A stretch of DNA of 64,000 nucleotides, taken from the NCBI RefSeq assembly GCF_032118995.1, contig NC_092665.1:12938512-13002511 (forward strand), in the 5' to 3' direction. A program made the translations under genes and the position numbers. Position 1 is the stretch's first letter. Every line of letters begins with the position of its first letter. A model generated the notes under the pieces. It worked only from the letters and a program-made list of their open reading frames with translations, was not told where the DNA came from and made no database searches. Origin of the DNA: Asterias amurensis (taxonomy: Eukaryota; Echinodermata; Asteroidea; Forcipulatida; Asteriidae). Shown in pieces: positions 10,537 to 21,600 of the stretch.

Positions 10537-13500
10537 ATGGCGTTCATGAAGAGTGCATTACTCGTGTGTATCACGGCGGTCGCCGTACTATACTTGCCGA
10601 TCCTGTGGACTAAACCTCTACCCGTGCTCATTTCCGGGACTACCGCACCAGGGTTCGAACCCGTACTCCAGCTTTATCGGTAACACTACTTTTTATGTTT
10701 TCACAAAATTTATGTCGGTGGGGGACGGGAGAAAACAACCACTATACATATAGTGCCTGTTTCGATTGTTAGAACTCAAAATGTTATGAACGTTTACTAA
10801 AATCGTTGATTGTACATACAATTTTACAAACGTTTCTCGTGTACATGGTGTTCAGTCAGACCATCATGTAGAGCGACATTTTGTTGTACCTCGGTAACAA
10901 TTGTGAAGTTTGATTGGTTGAGAGTCAATCAAGTGATGTGATACAAAAAGTCGAGGTGATTAAGATCAACGTTCTTGTTTAAAAGTACCCAAATGTCGAG
11001 ACTGGGGCTTGAACCAGAAACTATCAGAAGTCTAGGTCAGTGCGCCTGACTGCTCGACCAGGACGCGTCAACCAATTGACCTTTCTTCAAAGGCCAAACA
11101 CAATATTTGATTGTAAGGTTAAGCCCGGTTCATACTTCATGAGAATGCGAATGCGAAGCGAATTTGACGTGAATTTGACGTCACAACCCTCCTTTCGTAG
11201 CAATATTCGCAAGTGATGAGTTGCCCAGAGTTCAACTGCTGCGAATTGTTCGTTGCGAATTTGTGACGTCAACATTCGTATCGCATTCGCATTCGCAGGA
11301 AGTATGAACCGGGCTTTATTCGTCAAATGGTTCTGATTGGGATTTGTACCCAAAACCACCGTCATTCCAGGCATTGCTCTCCGAACTCAGTGAGCTATGA
11401 GGCAAACAGCAATACTCCCTTATGTTTTCCCCTACGAATGACATTTGTTCATCTCGGTGTTGCATGGGTGCGCAACTGGGCATAAGTAACAAACACAATA
11501 TTTTATTTGGTTGGGTGCCTAAAAGGTCGTAGCAAAAAAGAACTAAAATGAAGCAGGCGGTATTGCGCACATTAATACTTTATCCATTATCCGCCGTCTG
11601 ATTGGGTGTTTCTATAAGGCTCTGATTTTCAAACTCACTGGGTTTTTTTTTGTCAGGGAGAATTTTGCAAACGGCGTGGAGTACCCGATCGGGGGTTCAG
11701 CTTTCTCGGTGTACTACAAGGGGTCAAAGGTCGTTGATATATGGGGAGGTTATGCCGATAGTGAAGCACTCCGACCATGGATGGAGAACACAATGGCCGT
11801 AGTTTTCTCAACAACCAAAGGTGAAACGAGGCAACATGCACTTACATTTAACAAAAATTTCAGTGTTAGGCACCGGACACGTGGGGCCGGCAATATTGTC
11901 AAATACCAGTATTTATGGCAAACTGTGTACACACTTCTTCTGGTAGCGCCCTCTGTTGAATCATCCTCTTTCAGCCCATGTTTATTTCCCATAGGGGACA
12001 GAATCTCTGCGGACAGAATTCCCTGAGACACCGCCTTTAATGGGACATTATGGTTTCGCAATAGATAATTATGAATGTCAGTCTTTGAAGATAGAGTTAC
12101 TGTGTACCCTTATCGGAATTTTGTTGTATTGCTCTTAAACCATTTTGATGTATAGACTTGCTTTTTTAACGTATATCATTTTATGTGTATTTATGTCTAT
12201 GCTTGTTTGCCTTTTTAAATTGTTTAGTGATTTCAATTACCTTCTGTGCTTTTTTATATGCCCCTCTTGCCTTTATGTATTTTTAGGGTTTTAGGAGACA
12301 TACGCCTTTTGGCGACAGTTATTTGTTTAACTTTTATGCTCTCCTTGGCACCCCACTGTTGTTTTACTTTGTTTTCTTAAATATTTTTAATGTGTGTACA
12401 TGTGCTTGTAAATGTGATTGCCCGAATAAATATTATTATTATTATTATTACCCGCGTAAAACATTGTTGCATTTTTCAAACTCGATAGAATCCAAATAAA
12501 AAATGTATTCAATTGTACGGTTGTTCTTGTCATTCAGGAGTCGCTGCCACATGCATGGCTCTCCTTGTAGACAGAGGACAACTCGACTACGACAGGACCG
12601 TCGCATCTTATTGGCCAGAATTTGCACAGGAGGGCAAAGAAAACATCACTGTGCGCATGCTCCTTAGTCACGAGGTATTTAATCTACAATATTCGGACCT
12701 CTGGAGGGGAACTGGAGAAGAGAAAGGGAAGCAATTTGATTGAAATCGAGTGTTTTTGTCCTAAAGTAAAGTACAATACAAGTCAAACAGTAGCATAGAC
12801 CCTGTGTGTATTATAGGCATTTACTACATGACGTCAAAATGCACGCAATTCCGTGTGGTGCTACTGAATGAACAGACGTAAGAGAAAGTTTTACTATAAT
12901 TGATCAGTATACGTTATGTATGGTCGCCTTTAACTTCTGTAAACATTTCTGGTCACCTTAAACTTTTGTTAATATGTCTGGTCGCCTTTAACTGTTGTTA
13001 TGTTTGGTCGCCTTTAACCTTTAATGGGAAGGTACACATTTGGTAATTACTCAAAACAAATATTAACTTAAAAACTGAGTTGGTAACAAGTTTTTGAGAA
13101 GGTTATTTCTCACTAAAATAAATTATTAAAAGACTTCTATAGCTAGAAGTCTTTTATTCCTATCTGAAAGCACACAAGTTCGTCCAACAGGGGTGTTTTT
13201 TCTTTCATCATTTTCTCGCAACTTCGATGAACAAAAATATTGAGCCAAAATTTTCACAGGCTTGTTATTTTATGGTTATGATGGGATACACCAAGTGAGA
13301 AGACTGGTCTTTGACAATTAACAAACGTGTCCAGCGCCTTTAAGTTATTTTAATTCGTCAAAATAAATCATATCATGTTTAGGCTGGGCTTCCATACACA
13401 AGTAAAGTCATCACACAGGAAATACTAGGAGACCAAGAAGCCTTGAGTCAGGTTCTAGCAGAGAGTCCTCCCGTTTGGGAACCAGGCACCGCCCACGGAT

Positions 13501-15529
13501 ACCACACCCTGACGTTTGGTCTCTACGCTAGCCAGTTACTACGACGAGCTGATCCAAAACACAGAACGCTGGGGAAGTTCTTCAAGGAAGAAATCGCTGA
13601 GCCCTTCGGTAACTATGTGTTTATTTAGCACAACGACAGTGCTGGTGTTGGTTTTTCCACATTCGTTGGGTTTGGGTGCTGTTTCCCACCACATTAGTTG
13701 GGTTGGAGAGCATTCCACGTGAACAAGTCTTGTAACGCACATTCACCAACCTTGAACACTCAGCATGAACAGTATAGGCCTACTTTTAATATTGGCTTCT
13801 TAAAGCGTGCATATTATTTGACACTCAGTGACGCTCAAGGCTTTTCAGCTTCCAGTGTGTTCCTGATCCTGCAACGTATATGGGACTACGTTTCCTTAGC
13901 ACTGTGCGTAGTGCTGTGACGCAATATGCAGACAATCAAACCAGGACACTGGGGTGAACCCCTTTCTCTTTTCGATATAAACTGCACTGGGTTATTTTAC
14001 GTTCGTTACATCACAACACACGGGACACACAGCTTTATCTGCAAGACGCAGCAATAATGGCTGAAGTTTTGGGGTTAAGGTCACGAACCCACACTCTGCT
14101 GAAACAGAAACACCAGAGCATGAGTCCGCTGCTCTAATATCCGCTCGGCCACGTCACGCGTGTAATATCACTTTAGACCAATCAGAACACAGAATCCGTC
14201 ACTGTATCTAAAGTTTTAACCAATGAAATCAATGAGCCTGTAAGACCGGTGCATTACTTTATTATTGCGGATAGAGACGGGACAGCTCTGTGGGTAACAT
14301 AGCTTTGTAGTGAGTTAGATTTGTTCTTGATTCCCAACAGGTATCGACTTCTTCATCGGAACACCTTTCGAATCGTTCTACCGAGTGGGGCGTCTTACTG
14401 GTGACATCAGTGGTGTAGTGGCCACACTTCTCAAAGGCATGGGCGATCCACTAAATAGAGAAATCGTGTATGCAATGATCATGGGAACAAATAAAGACCT
14501 CGCCACCTCATTTGAAAGATTTTCTCTAAACGCGGTAATCATTACAATTTCATTGTTTTCAATATTTCAATTTATGCTTATACTTGGCATGATGATAATT
14601 TAGCACCTCGATCCCACACCTCGATCGATCCCATGCAATGCGAAAACTGGGGTAAGTATTGTTTAAAGCTTTGCGTGCGACGTGTGGAGAAGATAATAGT
14701 GTTGAGTGTATGTATCCTTCAAAACCGCACGGTGATACAGAAGCAAGACAGAAGAGAACGTTTTACTATTGATTATTACTTTATGACTGTTCATCTTAAA
14801 CTTGTAAGTTATTTGTATTGACAAAATAAATCATATTCTGTGCCTGATATCAGAGCGATGTGCAGCAAAATTACAGCGAGTGCCTTTTGCTTCAGAAGAA
14901 TTATTTAAATTTGAAAACTCAAATTGTATTGTGAAGTTCATGTCACCATCGCGTTATATGTACACTTTTCATTATTCAATTTATCAGATGGAAAACTACC
15001 GACGAGCGGAGGTACTTGCTCTCGAAAACCCATCAGCTGGAGGTGTGGGAACCGCCCGTGGTATTGCGAAACTATTCGGCATTTTAGCAAACGGAGGCCA
15101 GACTATTGGAGGTCAAAGGTTGCTCTCAGAAGACGTCATCAGTAAATTTATAGGCGAATCGAAAGCGCCCTCTTTGGACAGGACCGTCGGAATACAGACT
15201 GCTGTCAACCTCGGATACACCATAACGAAAAGTGACGTAAGTTTATAATACTAAAATATATACCGAAAAAATGTATCCCCAGCACTTTTATTGAATAGAT
15301 CTTTTCACAATAAGTTATTCTGATGACGTCATCGTTTCTTTTCTAGGGGGTGGAACAGTTTGGACATCCCGGGTCCGGTGGAATGCAAGGACGTGCTGAT
15401 CCACAGCGTAAGCTCAGCTTTGGTTACGTGTCAAGTTATCACTCCCCATTTGGACTAGGGAATGACCAACGGTTTTTGACCCTGCAGAAAGCTACATACG
15501 AGTGTGTACAACAAATTGAGGGGCAGTAG
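10537..15529 (+). CDS. Beta-lactamase-domain serine hydrolase, tandem copy 2 (431 aa, 7 exons)
   Basis: Exons 10537-10679, 11657-11820, 12538-12674, 13383-13608, 14341-14534, 14988-15236 and 15347-15529. Lengths 143, 164, 137, 226, 194, 249 and 183 match copy 3 exactly. The N-terminus MAFMKSALLVCITAVAVLY is a membrane anchor or uncleaved signal. Catalytic set: S99-T-T-K102, Y188 in AHGYHTLTFG, H378-P-G in EQFGHPGSGG, with Y and H positions inferred from the EstB/LACTB pattern. Exons 1-4, the first half of exon 5 and exon 7 are almost identical to copy 3. The second half of exon 5 (after DISG) differs sharply, and exon 6 differs at about 15 positions. Expected role is ester or amide hydrolysis at a membrane or outside the cell; the substrate is unknown. 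A possible AATAAA lies at 15773-15778. Confidence 0.92.
10995..11072 (-). mobile_element. tRNA-derived SINE head
   Basis: On the minus strand the sequence reads CCTGGTCGAGCAGTCAGGCG, a good A box of Leu/Ser tRNA type, and then CTGGTTCAAGCCCC, a B box. The arms do not fold into a full tRNA. It lies in intron 1 of copy 2. Confidence 0.55.
11121..11316. mobile_element. Palindrome-ended MITE, family C
   Basis: The terminal inverted repeats are AAGCCCGGTTCATACTTC and its reverse complement. Inner words GAATGCGAATGCGAA and TTCGCATTCGCATTC pair as well. A TTA triplet flanks both sides if the repeat is read from AGCCC. A second, more degraded copy lies at 52315-52465. Confidence 0.8.
12100..12455 (+). 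mobile_element. Probable non-LTR retrotransposon 3' tail
   Basis: T-rich low-coding sequence ending TGCCCGAATAAATATTATTA followed by a short TTA repeat. This is the usual look of a 5'-truncated LINE or SINE 3' end. It is in intron 2 of copy 2. No reverse transcriptase frame is left. Confidence 0.4.
12922..13018 (+). repeat. Short tandem repeat, about 32 bp unit, 3-4 copies
   Basis: GGTCGCCTTTAAC or GGTCACCTTAAAC recurs at about 12925, 12953, 12981 and 13007. The array directly abuts a TTAA MITE and supplies TTTAAC-type target words. Confidence 0.65.
13020..13343 (+). mobile_element. TTAA MITE, family A, copy 4 (diverged)
   Basis: Left end TTAATGGGAAGGTACACATT, right end ACAAACGTGTCCAGCGCCTT then TAA. 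The central palindrome is replaced by AGACTTCTATAGCTAGAAGTC. Located in intron 3 of copy 2. Confidence 0.7.
13936..14160 (-). mobile_element. tRNA-derived SINE (Leu/Ser-like head), near full length
   Basis: On the minus strand it begins GACGTGGCCGAGCGGATATT, an A box of tRNA-Leu/Ser type, and continues with CAGCAGAGTGTGGGTTCGTG (B box region), CCCAGTGCAGTTTATATCGA and GAAAGGGGTTCACCCC. A plus-strand relative lies at 58540-58690. Intron 4 of hydrolase copy 2. Confidence 0.7.
15324..15331. promoter_or_regulatory. CRE-like palindrome TGACGTCA
   Basis: A full cAMP-response-element palindrome 15 bp before the exon 7 acceptor of hydrolase copy 2. The same word sits at the same place in copy 3 (23277-23284). 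Function is unproven; it may simply be preserved by the duplication. Confidence 0.35.
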
Positions 15530-16212
15530 CGAAAACGTCATTGAACATTCGATGTACAAATTGTGGTAGTAAATAATCTTCGAGGTCAGTCCAGTAAACA
15601 CAAGTCGGCGCAAAAAGGGAGACGTTGAGGCCACCAAAGTAGCCTTAAAATCTAGCGTCACGATGCTCGTCAATAACGCCAGACACCAGTCTTGAGCGAA
15701 TGTCCGAAATGTACCTTTTAACTCGCATCCAGTCACCATGGAGATTCACAGTCAAATCCCACGTACATATACAATAAAACAACCGTACATACACGTAGAT
15801 AACAACATCACAAACATTATGCACGCTGTATGCATACGACCGAAAGTGCAGCCAAACATCGGACCGATCAAAACGCAGATATGGAAACCTTACGTCACTG
15901 CACGTTTATCCAATGAAATCAATGCATCTGATGAAGTCACTGGGTCTGTAAAACCAGTGCGGATAAAGACTAGGGACCAGTCTACCATCGAAGTTGAACC
16001 TCCCTGGACTTTTGAGAATGTTCAAACACAAACCCCTGTTAGAATGTGTACTTCTTTACTTTTAATTATCACAAGTCATTTTTTAAAATAAGTCTTGATA
16101 TAGGTTTCTTGTAAACAGTCTTTGTAGAATGACTGACTTTTCGAACAGTAAAGAGTTTCAATCAACTACGAAATTTGTGTTTGTTTTTTATTTCATTTGT
16201 TTTATTAGTCCT
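15530..16212. other. 3' flank of hydrolase copy 2
   Basis: Probable 3' UTR to the AATAAA at 15773, then AT-rich spacer. The open frame 15738-16091 has no family resemblance and starts in the presumed UTR. Confidence 0.4.
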
Positions 16213-16599
16213 TTAAAGACAGTGGACACTATTGGTAATTGTCAAAGACTAGCCTTCACAGTTGGTGTATGTCAACATATGCATAAAATAACTAACCTGT
16301 GAAAATTTGAGCTCAATCGGTCATCGAAGTTGCGAGATAATAATGAAAGAAAAAACACCCTTGTCACACGAAGTTGTGTGCGTTTAGATGGTTGATTTCG
16401 AGACCTAAAATTCTAAACTTGAGGTCTCGAAATCAAATTCGTGGAAAATTACTTCTTTCTCGAAAACTATGGCACTTCAAAGGGAGCTGTTTTCTCACAA
16501 TGTTTAATACCATCAACCTCTCCCCATTAGTCGTCACCAAATAAGGTTTTATTTTAATAATTATTTTGAATAATTACCAATAGTGTCCACTGCTTTTAA
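16213..16599 (-). mobile_element. TTAA MITE, family A, copy 5
   Basis: Left end TTAAAGACAGTGGACACTAT, right end CCAATAGTGTCCACTGCTTT then TAA. Full length with the GAGACCTAAAATTCTAAACT centre. Confidence 0.88.
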
Positions 16600-16790
16600 T
16601 TATTTTTGTGTGAGAAATTACCTCTTTCCCAGGAACTAGACTACTTCTGAGCATGGAGGAAGATGTTGTTATGGAGCCGTTCTCACAATGTTTTATACTA
16701 TCAACAGCTCCCCATTGCTTGTTACCAAGTTTTTTTATGCTGACAATTATTTTGAGCAATTACCAATAGTGTTCATTGCCATGCCTTTAA
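16600..16790 (-). mobile_element. Truncated TTAA MITE, family A, back-to-back with copy 5
   Basis: Keeps only the right half (AAATTACCTCTTTC to CAATTACCAATAGTGTTCAT, then GCCTTTAA). It starts at the TTAA that ends copy 5, so one element landed at the end of another. Confidence 0.65.
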
Positions 16791-16877
16791 AAATAAATAC
16801 AAAAAATAGGCGGGTAGTGCATGTATTATACACAGTGTGGTTAGGTCTGTTTGCCGTTTATATAACGCCAAAGTAGT

Positions 16878-17252
16878 TTAAGGCAATCGCACAACATCGG
16901 TAAACAGTATTGTCCAAAGGTCCACACTTCGCGTATCACAATTTATATATAAAATACCTGTGAAGATTTAGGCTCAATCGGTCATCGGAGTCGGGAGAAA
17001 CTATAACCCGAAAACCCACCCTTGTTTCCGCACGTTTCGCCGTGTCATGACTTGTGTTTACAATAAATCCGTTATATTCTCGATATCGAAAATTTATAAC
17101 TGTTTTAATGTTTTCTCAAAAAGTAAAGCATTTCATGGAATAATATTTCAAGGGAAGTCTTTGACCATTGCCTTCTGTAAACCCTGTAAGTTATTTGTAA
17201 ATCTGTGAAATTTTAATTTTTGTTCTGTTCAGAAACTATCCAATGGCTTTAA
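16878..17252. mobile_element. TTAA MITE, family B, copy 1
   Basis: Contains CACTTCGCGTATCACAATTT, CCGCACGTTTCGCCGTGTCA, a CGATATCG centre and CAATGGCTTTAA at the right end. The same word order is found at 49987-50944 and, inverted, at 46714-47096. Confidence 0.75.
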
Positions 17253-17509
17253 TTGTAAGTAAAGTGGAATAACGTTTCTTCGTCATGTAACGTACCACAG
17301 ACCTTTGTTAGGCTTCGGGGTTTGGGTTCAAAAACATTCAATGGATTTACTGATGATTATTGTTCATTTGTGTACATGTATATTGAACCGTAATGCAAGG
17401 TCATTTGCCATTATCGATGTACATGTAGTTGGTGATCAAAATGGTGTTCTTAAAGAGTGATGTGATTATGCTAGTGTATGCCTGATCCCATAAGCATATT
17501 TACAATTAC

Positions 17510-18350
17510 TTAACAGTACAATCTAAGTTCAAACATTCATGAACTCAACGCCCAAACTCTTGGACTCTGATCTGATGGAATTCATATATTACCATGGAGG
17601 ACATCCATGCTGATGATACCATGTAAATTGCATAATGTATTACATTCAGCTTATACAATGCAACCCTAGCCTCCTCTTTGCTCTGTCCAAAACCATTCAG
17701 TAACTCACACCCAAGTTCTTGGATTCGGCTGTGCCGGACCCCATGTTAGAGGCAGTGGACACTGTAACTACTCAAAATATCAGCATAAAACCTTACTTGG
17801 TAACGAGTAATGGGGAGAGGTTGATAGTGTAAAACATTGTGAGAAACGGCTCCCTCTGAAGTGACGTAGTTTTCGAGAAAGAAGTAATTTCCCACGAATT
17901 TGATTTCGAGACCTCAAGTTTACTAGAACTTAAGGTCTCGAAATCAAGCATCTGAAAGCCACAACTTCGTGTGACAAGGTTTTTTTTTTATTTCATTCAT
18001 ATCTCGCAACTTCGACAACCAATTGAGCTCAAATGGTCGCAAGTTTGTTATTGTATGCGTATGTGTAGATACATCAAGTGAGAAGACTGGTCTTTGACAA
18101 TTACCAATAGTGTCACAGTGCAATCATCAGTCCAACACCATTCATCAACTCAACACCCAAACTCTTCCAGTGATATTCTTAACACAATGTAAATTACATA
18201 ATAGTATAATAAATTTACAGGGCAACCCTGAGTCCAACACCGTTCATTATATTAACTCAACACCAAAACTCTTGGACTCTCTGGTGGTATTCCTGATACA
18301 GTTTACAAGTGCAACCCTCATTCCAACACCATTCAGTAAACCAACGAGCA
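17510..18350 (+). repeat. Degenerate tandem repeat split by a MITE
   Basis: Units share CAACCCT, TCCAACACCATTCA and AACTCAACACCCAAACTCTT in the same order, near 17515, 17660, 18117, 18220 and 18311. The spacing between the last three units is about 90-105 bp. MITE copy 6 (17746-18115) interrupts the array. The array lies about 250 bp upstream of the ATG of hydrolase copy 3. Confidence 0.65.
17746..18115 (+). mobile_element. TTAA MITE, family A, copy 6
   Basis: Left end TTAGAGGCAGTGGACACTGT, right part CAATTACCAATAGTGTCAC. The terminal TTAA is lost on the right. Inserted into the tandem array described at 17510-18350. Confidence 0.8.
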
Positions 18351-18600
18351 AAGGGGTGGGGGGGGGGGGCAAAAGGGCTTTCCCCAAAATGTTACGTCAC
18401 TGTTGACTCACACAGGTATTGCTAATAAGGAAGATGGGTTTACTGTAAGCTGGACTGCTGCTGTAGTCCTTTGTACATATATACATCCACGTGATAGTTG
18501 CGCAACAAAAGAACACATTGATTATTGAACCGTGCAGCAGATCGGGCATTGCTAAACGGCTGTCATTCTATCGATAACTAATAACCAGTTGGTGATCAAA

Positions 18601-21600
18601 ATGGCGTTCATGAAGAGTGCATTACTCGTGTGTATCACGGCGGTCGCCGTGCTGTACTTGCCGAACCTGTGGACTAAACCTCTACCCGTGCTCATTTCGG
18701 GGACTACCGCGCCAGGATTCGAACCCGTGCTTCAGCTTTATCGGTAACTATAACCATAGAGGAAGGACAGAGACGCTCATTATTTGTATAAAAGTAATTT
18801 TTTTTAAGTTGAGAAAACATTTTTTTCGCCTATTTTTATTGTCAAAACCGAAATAAGTACCAAGCTTATGAGAACACTTCAATGTTACACAATAAAAAAT
18901 ACTGTGTTTTCACTGTCAAGTTTTCACTGATTAAACCATGGTGGTAATTGTTTATTGAGCAATAAACTTATTGCTCTTTGGTTGTACATCCATGGCTGTG
19001 TGTAGCGTGAAAAAGTCCTTAAAAACAGTCAGCCCAGCAAAAACATCAAGGTTAGGTAACAATAGCCGTATAGCCACATAGCCAAAACAACTGAAATGAC
19101 AGCCTATAATTTTCATTTCGACCAAGTTCTTTTAGTTTGTTCAATTCATAGTTGGGTAACTGTTTGAGGCTATGTTTCTAACTCACTGGGGTTTTTTTCA
19201 GGGAGAATTTTGCAAACGGCGTGGAGTACCCGATCGGGGGATCAGCTTTCTCAGTGTACTACAAGGGGTCAAAGGTCGTTGATATATGGGGAGGTTATGC
19301 CGACAGTGAAGCACTCCGACCATGGATGGAGAACACAATGGCCGTAGTTTTCTCAACAACCAAAGGTGAAAAAAACTATATTCTATGATTTCGTCATTCA
19401 ATATGTATGTGCTGCACAGGACAGGTAATGGGAGACTTTTTGAAAGCTCTGCCACTAGAGGGCAGCAGACCTACCAGGTAAGGGTGCACAACTCCTATAG
19501 CAAACAATGGTAAATGCTAAACATTCAAAAATACTCAAAAATATTTAGAAGTCTCTCAGCCTCTTGAAAATTAAATCAGATACATTGTCATACAACTTAA
19601 CTTCAGATTTCTTCTCATTTTTTGGTAGGTGACCATTTTGGAATTTTTGCTAATTAGCCTAGAAGAAACACTCCCAAAACCTCATACACGCCGCTTGTTA
19701 TCATTGGGGAACTCGTGTCCAGTACGTCCTGTTCCAGAACAGTTTGGTTTATGCTGGCATTGTGTTATGAAAAACAAAATACAGTTTGGCTAAATCTAAA
19801 TACAAAATCAAAAACACGCAAAACACAAGGTATTTGCTGTCAGTGACCGTCACTCATGCTTCTCCTATTCCTAAGTTGTTGACATTACCTGGTGAAGAGC
19901 GCCCTCTCTTGGTGAATGGCAGATAGTGTAAAGTTTCCCATTGACGTCAACTACTCGCTACAAAATGTTGAGTTTTGCCTTGTCATCGTTTTATGCAAAT
20001 TAATAATCAGTGCATGATCGATCAAGCTCAAAGTAGATCTAATATGATGAAGGGATTAGTGATTGGAATCAATGAGATATTTTTGTACGGGCATATAAAT
20101 AATCTGTCAGAGATTTGCAAACACACTCCCTACACAAAAATAAATGTCATGCTCATGTGTAGCTAGCTTTCTGATGCAGCATTGACCCAACTAAACTCAT
20201 AAAAACTCCGCTTGGGTTAAATGGGGGTAGCTACCTCCATGGGTTAACTTATTAGGGTCACATTAATAATTGCATGGTTCTATGAAAAGCGTTTAAAACC
20301 GTTCGTTATATGAAATGCATATGGTGCTTTAAAGGTATAACATAGTGTGACCCACACATATATGCCTCGAAATTGCATGGTTTTCCTTTTACTTTGTGAA
20401 CTAGCACGGTCGACCAATGGAGTCCAAAATTTGACCCCACAAATTGGCGTGCGATGCTATCATTTGCTGGGAGTTGTTTGCAATGCGTGCACATCAAATG
20501 TTTGTCATCAAATTATGGCGGTCGGTGACGCTATGTGCAATCCACCTTCATCAGAAGCACTTCCTTGTGCTCGTTATTTTTGTTCACTTCAAACTCGTTT
20601 TTATAAAACGGGCCTCGAGTTTCCTCAACTGATTTTCTCTCTTTTTGTTTGTCATACAGGAGTCGCTGCCACATGCATGGCTCTCCTTGTGGACAGAGGA
20701 CAACTCGACTACGACAGAACCGTTGCATCTTATTGGCCAGAATTTGCACAGGAGGGCAAAGAAAACATCACTGTGCGCATGCTTCTTAATCACGAGGTAC
20801 AAAATGAGACTTTTGAGACGCTGGCGGCAGCAGACAATACGGCCCTTGCGGCTCTGAGCGTGCGCATGCTCAGTATTGCGCGCGTAGGTCTGAGCACGTG
20901 GAGTATCCGTAAAAAAGGACCGTCTAAAAGTCTCCCGTTATCGTGGGTTGAGCCACTGTTGGGCACCAAATGCAGGAAAACATGGCAAATTTAGTATTAT
21001 TATGTTTGCAAAATCGTCGATTTGCAAGTGCGCCGATCAATTGTAGGAAATAATGTAACTGCATGGGTTGTGTTCGCCCCCCCCCCCCCCCAACAGCAGT
21101 TCAAATCATTCAAACTCAAATGTATTTCCATACTTCATGAAAAGAGTACAAAGCCATAACAATAATTAATAAAGAAATAACAAATAAACAAGGCTATTTT
21201 ACAAGACAGGGAATATATTAATAGAGTACGGAGGCATCATCAGTAAGCCGAGGCCTGTGTTGAGACTGCCCGAGGACAGACAGACATTGACATAACTCAT
21301 TTACTGAACGTACGGACGAACAATTAGAACATAAAAGAAAATGATTCAGACAACAATTCTTGAAGGCCTACAACGTGTGGACTTGCATTCACCACAAAAC
21401 GTCAAATTGCTCATTGGAATGGCGTAGTACAGGTATCCTTCAAACCCGGATGGTATTATTGAATGGACAGAGTGGAGACTGATTTACTTAAATTGACAAC
21501 TCTGTTAGATTTTTAACTCAACAAAATTTTATCATGTCAGGGTGGGCTTTCGTACACGACTAGAGACATCACAGAGGAATTACTAGGAGACCAAGAAGCC

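Noticed and set aside
20347-20994. 215-codon plus-strand open frame
   Set aside because: It reads through intron 2 repeats into exon 3 of hydrolase copy 3 and on past its donor; only 20660-20796 is coding.
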